Of a DNA stretch of 34,616 bases, positions 27,084-34,616 are shown piece after piece. The notes below the pieces were generated by a model. It did not search any database and had not been told where the DNA came from. It saw nothing but the letters and a program-made list of their open reading frames with translations. The DNA comes from Deltaproteobacteria bacterium (lineage in GTDB: Bacteria > Desulfobacterota > WTBG01 > CAIYCZ01 > CAIRTM01), in assembly GCA_016875025.1 (NCBI GenBank), contig VGSH01000020.1, forward strand, positions 1 through 34,616, given 5' to 3'. The position numbers and the translations under genes are program-made. Position 1 is the first letter of the stretch, and each line of letters begins with the position of its first letter.

Positions 27084-29543
27084 TTATTTACAGTGCCTGA
27101 TCAGGAATTTGGGCTTAAATGTTGCCAGCAGTGCCGGCAGTATAATCAGAGAACCCAGCATGTTGAACATCAGGATAATGGCAAGCAGAAATCCCATCAG
27201 GGCCTGAAACATCATCTTGGAAAGAAACCAGAATATAATGCCGCAGATAAGGGTCGTAGCAATATAGATGATGGCTTTGCCGGTTGTACCCATGGCCTTG
27301 ACGATGGCCTGGTTGAGATTGCCGCAGGCGATGCATTCTTCCTCTGCGCGGCTGAGCAGATAAATGCCATAGTCAACGCCCAGGCCGATTCCCACCGCGG
27401 AAACCGGCAGTGTGGCTGTTGTCAACGCAAGGGTTTGCTTGTTAAAGGCCATGAAGGCAAACGCGAGCGTATTGGCAAGAATCAGGGGCAGGGTTACCAT
27501 GAAGCCCGCCATCCAGTTTTTGAAAATGATAACGCACAGTAAGAATACGGTAATGAGGGCTATCACGAACGTCCACAGGTTGTACAGTGTCAGGCATTCA
27601 TTGATGGCAGCCTGCACGCCAACCGCGCCGCCCGCAAGCCGGTAATAGACCTCTTCGGCCCCTTCGATTTTTGGTTTGGCGGGAATCGGGGCTTCTTTTT
27701 CACGGAAAAAACCGTCGACCCAGTAGACGAAACGGTCAAAGCCCTCGCGCTTGACATCCGTCTCTCGCAGGACGAACCGGGATTCCTCGCGAAGATATTT
27801 ATAGATGCGTTTGAAAATGGTATCGATGGTTGCGGTCGTTTTATCGCGCGCGTAGATGATGACATTCATGGTCTGTTCTTCGATATCAACGTATTGATCA
27901 AACTGCCCGGGGGCGGAACCGTAAATAACAGATTTATAGAGCTGGCGCAGTTGATTGTCTACATTGGGCATGAACGACCAGTTCGGATCCGTGTCGCGCA
28001 CGCCGCGGTTTCGGCCCGGTATCTGGCCCAGGATGGAAAAAGCCATGATGACCCGCATGTTTTCTGTCTTGCGCATATAGTTGGTGAAGTTTTGTATATC
28101 GCGCAGCACTTCGGGATGGCCGACCGCGTCCGCCTTGTCGCCTTCAACCACCACATAGAGCGGGCTCAAGAGCGGCATGGCGAATGTTATTCTGAATGCA
28201 TCGGTGTTGTAGCGGTGCCAGGGCCACAGGATCTCGGAACCCGGCAGAGCGCTGCCGATGGTGATGTTTTTGCTGTAATTGGCTGACCAGGCGAGCAGAA
28301 TGGCGGCCACCACCAGCACGACGGTTCTGCCGCCGGGGCTCACAATCCGGCGGCCGCAGAAGGCAATCAGATGGTCAAGCCAGCCTTCGCCCTCTTTTGC
28401 GACCCGCAGGGGCATGTAGGACAAAAGGATCGGCACGAGTATCATGGCTACCGCAACCGTTGCGAACGCCCAGAAAGCGCAGGACAGGGTAATTTTCTGC
28501 AAAATCGGAATCGGTGTCAGTGCGATGACCATGATGCCGGCTGCGTCGGTGATAATGCCGGCAAAGCCGGGTATAAACAGGTGTTCAATGACGTTTTTGC
28601 AGGCCTTCTTTCCGTCCTGATGCAGGTAGGCCTCCTCGGTGTATCGCTTGTAGACCTGCAGGGAATGCGAGGCCGCCATGGCGGCGATCAGGAACGGGAA
28701 CACAAGCACCAGCGGATCGAGGTTGATCCGCATCAGGCCCAGGAACCCAAGGCCGAAGATCGCGCTGACAGCAGCCGCCAGTATCGGCAGAACCATGCCG
28801 CGGATAGAGCGGAAGAATATATAGAGCATGATCATCATGGCGATAACTGTAATGCCAAGGATCTTGAGCACGTCCATTACGTAGTTATCGACATATCCCA
28901 GGTGCATGGGTTCGCCGGCGATGTTGACGATGATGTTCTCATCCTCGAACTCATTGCGCAGAGCAATAAAGTATTTGAACAGTTCGCGGTAATCAATCTG
29001 CTCCTGGAAGTAATCGACCATGATGAGGGTTTTTTTGCTGTCGAGCGAAACGAGTACGGGATAGGCCATCGGGCTGCCGTACACGGTCTGGCGCAGCTCA
29101 TGCAGCCCCTCAGGCGTGGTCGGCACGTCGGGGAACATGATATTGTCCATGCTCATGCCCTGGGTTGTTATCTTGATGTCGCGCACGCTGCGGCTTGCAA
29201 GCGACATGATCTTGTTGCGGTCGACACCCGGCGACGTATACAGCTTTTCAGTAATGGCCTTGACCTTCGTGAGGGTTTCGACGTTAAAGATGTCCTTGTA
29301 TTTGCCGCCGTCCTCGGGATCACGCACCTGCAGCATGATCAGCACCTGGTTGGAGCCGCCGAATTTCGACTCGATCTGCTCGTGCAGCTTGGTGTAGGCG
29401 TGGTTGCGGGGCAGAAGGTCGGGGTAGATCGTTTTGACCGTCAGGTGCGCAATGGCCTGGTAGAGAAAGAAGATCGTAATGCCGATCATGACAAGGAGAA
29501 TCGGCAGCCTTTTTTCGATAATGAAATCTGCGAAACGTTTCAT
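27084..29543 (-). CDS. RND superfamily / MMPL-type transporter
   Basis: 819 aa, two sets of multi-TM segments; VGIGLGVDYGIYLLSRAEEE. Confidence 0.92.
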   Translation of the reverse strand: MKRFADFIIEKRLPILLVMIGITIFFLYQAIAHLTVKTIYPDLLPRNHAYTKLHEQIESKFGGSNQVLIMLQVRDPEDGGKYKDIFNVETLTKVKAITEKLYTSPGVDRNKIMSLASRSVRDIKITTQGMSMDNIMFPDVPTTPEGLHELRQTVYGSPMAYPVLVSLDSKKTLIMVDYFQEQIDYRELFKYFIALRNEFEDENIIVNIAGEPMHLGYVDNYVMDVLKILGITVIAMMIMLYIFFRSIRGMVLPILAAAVSAIFGLGFLGLMRINLDPLVLVFPFLIAAMAASHSLQVYKRYTEEAYLHQDGKKACKNVIEHLFIPGFAGIITDAAGIMVIALTPIPILQKITLSCAFWAFATVAVAMILVPILLSYMPLRVAKEGEGWLDHLIAFCGRRIVSPGGRTVVLVVAAILLAWSANYSKNITIGSALPGSEILWPWHRYNTDAFRITFAMPLLSPLYVVVEGDKADAVGHPEVLRDIQNFTNYMRKTENMRVIMAFSILGQIPGRNRGVRDTDPNWSFMPNVDNQLRQLYKSVIYGSAPGQFDQYVDIEEQTMNVIIYARDKTTATIDTIFKRIYKYLREESRFVLRETDVKREGFDRFVYWVDGFFREKEAPIPAKPKIEGAEEVYYRLAGGAVGVQAAINECLTLYNLWTFVIALITVFLLCVIIFKNWMAGFMVTLPLILANTLAFAFMAFNKQTLALTTATLPVSAVGIGLGVDYGIYLLSRAEEECIACGNLNQAIVKAMGTTGKAIIYIATTLICGIIFWFLSKMMFQALMGFLLAIILMFNMLGSLIILPALLATFKPKFLIRHCK

Positions 29544-29582
29544 GGTTGTTGTGTAACCCCCTGTACGGATGATTCGGTTTAG

Positions 29583-30701
29583 TTATTGACGCGCAAACGG
29601 TCCCCAGCTCGGCATGCCGCGAAATTCCAGCGCTTTGGGCATCTCAAAGAATTTCATGTCGTAGGAAAGGCCCGAGAGGAACTGCCAGGTTTTGCCGCCG
29701 TCGTTCGTGTTGACGACCAGGCCTGCCTGACCCACGACCCAGCCCTTATCCGGGCTGCTGAAGGCAATATCCTTGTAATACTGTTTTGATTTAATGACAT
29801 CTTCCTGCAGGCGCCACGTTTCGCCGTTGTCCTCTGACAGCAGGTAGGCGCCCTTGTCGCCCACGGCCCGGCCGATGCCGTTTTTGATCTCAAGCGTGTA
29901 CAGGGGAAACGCGCTTTCGGTCTGCATGGCCTGCCAGCTTTGTCCGGCGTCGGTTGTGCGCAGTATGGTGGCATCAAGCCCGCAGACAAAGGCGGTGCCG
30001 GCGTCGATGGCCTGCACGCAGAACAGGGCCGGACGCGGGTTTGAGAATTCGTCTTCGATCGTTGCGCGTTCAAAGTCCTTCGGGATCTGCTGGTTCCAGG
30101 TCTGGCCGCCGTCGCTGGTGTACAGGATCAGGCCGGCTTCGCCGACGATCCAGCCGTGCAGGGCATCGGCCATGTCGATATTGCTCAGTACCCTGTCTTC
30201 GACTTCAGTCAGCCGCTGCCAGGTTGTGCCGCCGTCAGTGGTGCGCAGTACGGTATTCCATTCGCCTGCAGCCCAGCCGTTTTTTGCGTCAATGAATGAA
30301 ATGCTGAACAGATGATACTCAGAGCCGGTCTCCTGGCGCTGCCAGGTTGTGCCGCCGTCGCCTGTGTGCAGAATGGTTCCATACAGGCCCGATATCCAGC
30401 CCGTTTTTGTGTCAAGGAACTGACCGTCAGTCAGCAGGGTTTCATTTTCCGCAGCCGGGTTGTCCTGGCGTTGCCAGGTTGTGCCCCCGTCTCCCGAGTG
30501 GAAAATTTTACCGGTGGTGTCGGCTATCCAGATGTTGTCATCGTCGACTGCCTGCACAACATGGACACTGTCGGTCGTAATGACCTTGATGTCCGGAGCG
30601 CTAAACGTGCTTTTCCTGTCTTTGCAGCCGACGGATGCTCCCAGCAGCGCTACCATGAGAGCAGCAGTGGCTGTCTGTACTAACGGCTTCCACATTGACA
30701 T
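29583..30701 (-). CDS. YCF48-related BNR/beta-propeller lipoprotein
   Basis: Lipobox-like ASVGC; repeated (S/T)xDGGxTWxxQ and GW(I/A)xG units. Confidence 0.88.
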   Translation of the reverse strand: MSMWKPLVQTATAALMVALLGASVGCKDRKSTFSAPDIKVITTDSVHVVQAVDDDNIWIADTTGKIFHSGDGGTTWQRQDNPAAENETLLTDGQFLDTKTGWISGLYGTILHTGDGGTTWQRQETGSEYHLFSISFIDAKNGWAAGEWNTVLRTTDGGTTWQRLTEVEDRVLSNIDMADALHGWIVGEAGLILYTSDGGQTWNQQIPKDFERATIEDEFSNPRPALFCVQAIDAGTAFVCGLDATILRTTDAGQSWQAMQTESAFPLYTLEIKNGIGRAVGDKGAYLLSEDNGETWRLQEDVIKSKQYYKDIAFSSPDKGWVVGQAGLVVNTNDGGKTWQFLSGLSYDMKFFEMPKALEFRGMPSWGPFARQ

Positions 30702-30826
30702 GTCTTGTTTACTCCTGTCTACCGGTTTTTAAAGGATACTTGATTTGAGTTATATTTGGTCCAGATTGTGATAGCTATGCAGACTTTGGGAAGGTACCCT
30801 GGCGGCACTCCTTTAAGAAAAAAATC

Positions 30827-30873
30827 TTGACATAAATCATGCGTCAGTTATTATCAGTATTTACTTAATTAAG
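30827..30873 (+). promoter_or_regulatory. sigma70-like promoter (TTGACA-16-TATTAT) with adjacent palindrome CTTAATTAAG
   Basis: -35 30827-30832, -10 30849-30854, palindrome 30864-30873; gene start 30956. Confidence 0.6.
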
Positions 30874-30955
30874 CATGCAAGTCAAGCAAAAATTGAAATT
30901 TATTTACTGGACTGGAATAGCAATCTAAACCCACTCAGGTAACAGGAGGTATATC

Positions 30956-32317
30956 GTGAAAAATTTGTATGATCTTGTCGTCGTTGGAGCCGGCCCCGCC
31001 GGTCTGGTCGCCGCCAAAACCGCTGCGGAAAACGGCCTGTCGGTTGCCGTGCTTGAGCGCAAGGAAAATATTCATGAAATTCTGCGCATGTGCGGTCAGA
31101 TGATCGTTTCGCTGTCGGGCAAATACATGGGCGAGCGGGTTGTATATAATGAAAACGCAAAGCTTTTGAGTTTTCCCCATAACGGATTTACCCTGAAATA
31201 TGACGGCCCTGCCAGGGATTTCTATTCATGGCGGATATACTCTCCGAATGAGGAAACCGTCGTGTTCGGCGACTACGATGCCAACCGTGCCAAGGGCAAA
31301 GCCGGCCGCGCGAGCGCGGTCTATGACAAAAGCTGGCTTTTGCGCAGTCTGGTTGAGGAGTGCCGCGGACTGGGCGTTGATATTTTCGGCGGTGAGAATG
31401 TCATAGATGTCAGAAAAAAAAGCGATGCAGTGGAAGTGCATACCGCATCCGGCAAGCATTTCAAAGGCGTTTTTGTTGTTGCGGCTGACGGGCGCCAGTC
31501 GCGTGTGGCGCGCGTGCTGGGCATGAACAAAGACCGCGGATTCTACGGCTCGGTTACATCGGTCGGCTATGAGATGACCAATCTCAATCTGGCCCAGCCC
31601 GAGGCCCTGCATCAGCCTCTGCTGGAAAGCGGGGATCCGCCCATGATGGGTTTCATTGTTCCCCGCGCCTGGGACCATGAGGGCGATCCCGTCTGGCTTA
31701 CCATGATCACCAATGTTGATCCGAATGCCGATCATAAAGCACTGCTTGACAATTTTATCGAAAAAAGCCGCTATGCGTCCTGGTTCAAGGGCGCGAAAAA
31801 AATCCGCACATGCGGCTGCGCCGGCAATATGTACTCGCCGATCGTGTATCCGTTCCGGGACAATGTTCTGTTTGCCGGTGATGCGGGCTGGTGTCAGGAA
31901 GCCGAGATGACCGGGGCGGCCATGTGCGGTGCGCGGGCCGGCAGCGCGATTGTCGAGGCCATGCTTGAAGGCAAGCACAATGCTGAAGGCGTACAGAGCT
32001 ATCTTAACTGGTGGAAAACAGACCATATTGATAAGCTGGATCACAATGTGTTTCTGCGAAATCTGTACATGCCGATCCTGTGCAAGGACGATGAAATTGA
32101 CTATATTTTCAAAAACATCACCGAAACGCTTAAGACCGTGCTTGACCCTTACGAAGTACCCGAGAATCTCGGTAAAGCATTGATCAAAATTATTCCCCGC
32201 ATTCAGGCTGAGCGGCCGGATCTTTTGAAAAAAATGACCGGCTTCAGCAATTTGCCGCCTGATGTTGTGTTGAAAAAGACCATTCGTGCAGGCTTTGACT
32301 GCCGGTTTACCACCTGA
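30956..32317 (+). CDS. FAD-dependent oxidoreductase, geranylgeranyl-reductase/PHBH-fold superfamily
   Basis: YDLVVVGAGPAGLVAAKTAAENGLSVAVLERK; VVAADGRQSRVAR; NVLFAGDAGWCQEAEMTGAAMCGARAGSA. Confidence 0.85.
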   Translation: MKNLYDLVVVGAGPAGLVAAKTAAENGLSVAVLERKENIHEILRMCGQMIVSLSGKYMGERVVYNENAKLLSFPHNGFTLKYDGPARDFYSWRIYSPNEETVVFGDYDANRAKGKAGRASAVYDKSWLLRSLVEECRGLGVDIFGGENVIDVRKKSDAVEVHTASGKHFKGVFVVAADGRQSRVARVLGMNKDRGFYGSVTSVGYEMTNLNLAQPEALHQPLLESGDPPMMGFIVPRAWDHEGDPVWLTMITNVDPNADHKALLDNFIEKSRYASWFKGAKKIRTCGCAGNMYSPIVYPFRDNVLFAGDAGWCQEAEMTGAAMCGARAGSAIVEAMLEGKHNAEGVQSYLNWWKTDHIDKLDHNVFLRNLYMPILCKDDEIDYIFKNITETLKTVLDPYEVPENLGKALIKIIPRIQAERPDLLKKMTGFSNLPPDVVLKKTIRAGFDCRFTT

Positions 32318-32459
32318 GCGTTGCGCTCCGGGCGGTTCTGATCATATGAGGCGTTCTTTCATGTGCCCCGGCCAGGAAGAGCGCCTTTTATGTTTGTATG
32401 TGTATGCTGTCGTGAAAGTTTTTGGGTTTTGTTAAAAATTTTACAGGGAGGATGCTGTC

Positions 32460-33248
32460 ATGATCTTGAACGCACTTGGAATAATTCTGGCTTTGCTGGT
32501 ACTTGTGATTGTGGTTTTTGTCGTCAAAGCGCGCCTGGCCGGCAATGCCCAGTATAGCAGGTATGCGCAGTATACCATGCAGACCCTGGCAAAATCCTAC
32601 GCGCTTGTACCCTTTGAGGTCAAGCCGGAATATCGTAAAATTCACCCCGCCAAAATGCTCAAGCTGTTTAAAATCCTGGTCAGCAGCTATACCACCGACC
32701 GGCTTGCGCGGGTCAACTCGCTTGACGCCACCATGTTTGTGTTCATGAAGATGTACACCCTGATGATCCGGCCCGATTACAGGTATAACCTCCCGGTGCT
32801 GTCGGTTGATTTTATTTTTATCGGCAAAAAAAGGGTGTTCGTAATCGAGGTAATCGATCCGGCAAAAATCGATGATGAAAATAAACGCATCCACTACGAC
32901 AGGATGCGCGTGTTCCAGGATACGGTCAGGCAGTACGAACAGTCTCCAACCAAGGACTGGTATAAGGATTTTCTGACCGATTTCAGTATTCATATCAAGG
33001 CCGATGCAACCAAGGATGCCGAGCTGTTCAAGATGTATCAGACATTTCTTGAGGCCTATCTTGATATGGCCAAACATGCGCAGCCCCTGTCGCCTGAACT
33101 GCGCGACAAAGTCAAAACAGGCTTTGAAACGTATGTTGATACACTGCTGGGCAAGGGCGGTCCTGCTGTTGATGTGTTTAAAAAATTTCTGGGACCCGAC
33201 GGGCAGAAGGAATACGTGCGCACGGTCATGTTCGGGCTTGACGACTGA
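32460..33248 (+). CDS. membrane-anchored protein resembling ferredoxin-dependent bilin reductase (HY2/FDBR) family
   Basis: N-terminal TM helix; YNLPVLSVDFIFIGKKRVFVIEVIDPA and C-terminal FKKFLGPDGQKEYVRTVMFGL resemble FDBR signatures by eye. Confidence 0.6.
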   Translation: MILNALGIILALLVLVIVVFVVKARLAGNAQYSRYAQYTMQTLAKSYALVPFEVKPEYRKIHPAKMLKLFKILVSSYTTDRLARVNSLDATMFVFMKMYTLMIRPDYRYNLPVLSVDFIFIGKKRVFVIEVIDPAKIDDENKRIHYDRMRVFQDTVRQYEQSPTKDWYKDFLTDFSIHIKADATKDAELFKMYQTFLEAYLDMAKHAQPLSPELRDKVKTGFETYVDTLLGKGGPAVDVFKKFLGPDGQKEYVRTVMFGLDD

Positions 33249-33302
33249 GCTCTTTCCCGATTACGTGTGTCTTTGTCTCGCCGGTGACAACAGGTACAGG
33301 AA

Positions 33303-33953
33303 GTGGATGCCATGCTGCTTGAACAGGAACGCATTCTGGTTGCTGAATATGGACGGAGGCTGATTGAAAGCGGGTTGACGGTTGGCACCGGCGGCAACCT
33401 GAGCGTTTATGACCGTGCCTCCGGTCGTGTCGCCATCTCGCCGAGCGGGCTTGAGTATGAGCGCACGCAGCCTGAAGATGTTGTAGTAGTTGACACGGAC
33501 GGCGCAATCGTTGAGGGTGTGCGCCGCCCGTCAAGCGAGCTTGCCATGCATCTGGCAGTCTACGCTCAGCGCCCTGACGTGGGTGCGGTCGTGCATACGC
33601 ATTCGGTGTTTGCGACCACGCTGGCCTGCCTTGAGTGCAGCCTGCCTGCCGTGCATTATTTGATCGGCTTTGCCGGCCGCGAGGTCAAATGCGCGCCGTA
33701 TGCCACATTCGGTACCCGCGAATTGGCCGAGTCCGCCAGCCGCACGATCGGCGATGCCCAGGCCGTGCTGCTGGCTCATCACGGGCTGCTGGCCTGCGGA
33801 GCTGACCTGCCGGCTGCATTCAATGTGGCCGAGCAGGTAGAATACTGCGCTGAGATATATTGGCGCGCCCGCGCCATCGGCACGCCTGCCGTGATACCCG
33901 AAGGGGAAATGGACAGGGTTATTGAAAAATTCGCCGATTACGGCCGTTGCTGA
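33303..33953 (+). CDS. class II aldolase/adducin family protein (L-fuculose-phosphate aldolase-like)
   Basis: VGTGGNLSVYDRASGRVAISPSGLEY; HLAVYAQRPDVGAVVHTHSVFAT; LLAHHGLLACG. Confidence 0.92.
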   Translation: MDAMLLEQERILVAEYGRRLIESGLTVGTGGNLSVYDRASGRVAISPSGLEYERTQPEDVVVVDTDGAIVEGVRRPSSELAMHLAVYAQRPDVGAVVHTHSVFATTLACLECSLPAVHYLIGFAGREVKCAPYATFGTRELAESASRTIGDAQAVLLAHHGLLACGADLPAAFNVAEQVEYCAEIYWRARAIGTPAVIPEGEMDRVIEKFADYGRC

Positions 33954-34091
33954 GCGTGTACGCGCTATTTTTTTGGGGCATAAAGCTCCTTGGCTGCCAT
34001 TTCATGAAATTCTGCTATCCAGGGATGTTGTGGGACTATGACGACATGGTTATTTCCTATTGTTAAAAATTAATGATGCAGGTTTTTACGA

Positions 34092-34547
34092 ATGCATAAA
34101 AACAAAATTTGCATAGCAGTATTGTCCGTTACCCTGGTTTTGTATCTCGGTCTCTCCTTGATTATGTACAGCTTTATGGAGGAGGATGCGTATATCTATT
34201 TCCGGCAGGCAGAGAACATTGCACATGGACATGGGTATGTTTTTAATCAGGGTGCCGAGCACGTCGAGGCCTGCAGCTCTATTACGTGGCTTGCTTTATT
34301 GACGGCATCGGTAAAACTTGGATTTGATGTAATAACTTCGGCAAAGCTGCTGGGTATTTTCTTCGGGACACTCAGCCTCTTTATGGTCTTCAAAATTAGC
34401 GGGCGACTTAATGATACATTGCCCTGGGTTGTATTGCCATGCTTTCTGACAGCCGTGCATGTGCCATTTTTGCTCTGGAATCTGGCCGGGCTCGAAACAG
34501 CCCTGTACACGTTTTTTATTGCTTCGTCAATAAAATCTGTGGGTTAA
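34092..34547 (+). CDS. N-terminal part of a multi-TM glycosyltransferase-like membrane protein (short; possibly degraded)
   Basis: MEEDAYIYFRQAENIAHGHGYVFNQGAEHVEACSSITWLALL...NLAGLETALYTFF; stops at 151 aa. Confidence 0.55.
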   Translation: MHKNKICIAVLSVTLVLYLGLSLIMYSFMEEDAYIYFRQAENIAHGHGYVFNQGAEHVEACSSITWLALLTASVKLGFDVITSAKLLGIFFGTLSLFMVFKISGRLNDTLPWVVLPCFLTAVHVPFLLWNLAGLETALYTFFIASSIKSVG

Positions 34548-34616
34548 TTCTGGCTCTGGCAAATCGCCAAGCACGTGATATAGGGCTATTTCTGTGCATT
34601 TTAGACTTTTAAACCC

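Noticed and set aside
28371-29582. 403-aa plus-strand ORF
   Set aside because: Antisense to the well-supported RND transporter; His/Asp/Gln-rich composition typical of a shadow frame
18900-33953. Genuine phototrophy or chlorophyll-biosynthesis cluster
   Set aside because: No bch/chl, puf/psa/psb or carotenoid genes; the related families occur as distant homologues only, so a pathway resembling catabolism or modification is proposed as hypothesis, not asserted
33303-33953. Class II aldolase as a core member of the proposed cluster
   Set aside because: Common sugar-phosphate aldolase-type family with no mechanistic link; adjacency alone is weak evidence
1-34616. CRISPR array, prophage, rRNA or tRNA genes
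   Set aside because: No regularly spaced direct repeats, no phage structural or integrase genes, and no rRNA segment or convincing tRNA cloverleaf found by eye

Overview
Apparent bacterial chromosomal window, about 34.6 kb. The first ~18.8 kb is mostly housekeeping: pyrD 3' end, ispG, proS, relA/spoT, rpmB, a PilZ protein, a gamma-carbonic-anhydrase-like protein, thrC, a CheY-like receiver, a shortened MBL-fold protein, a NUDIX hydrolase, a DUF364-like protein, a nitroreductase, murA, hisD, a CCA-adding-type nucleotidyltransferase and a COG2509-like flavoprotein. From ~18.8 kb the content is accessory: a TetR regulator behind a clear promoter/operator, a periplasmic CxxCH + pyridoxamine-oxidase-like fusion, two tandem SDRs resembling chlorophyll b reductase (NYC1/NOL), an HNH protein, a DUF1329/DUF1302/RND(MMPL)/YCF48-like envelope set, a geranylgeranyl-reductase/PHBH-fold flavoprotein, a membrane-anchored protein that looks like a divergent ferredoxin-dependent bilin reductase (HY2/FDBR) homologue, and a class II aldolase. 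The most interesting hypothesis is that this cluster handles a tetrapyrrole or isoprenoid-like hydrophobic substrate in a genome with no phototrophy genes in view. Non-coding highlights are a 286-bp MITE-like element with long terminal inverted repeats and a 9-bp putative target duplication, and three copies of a modular palindromic repeat with an exchanged core in consecutive intergenic gaps. All family calls come from reading translations by eye; no database search was run.
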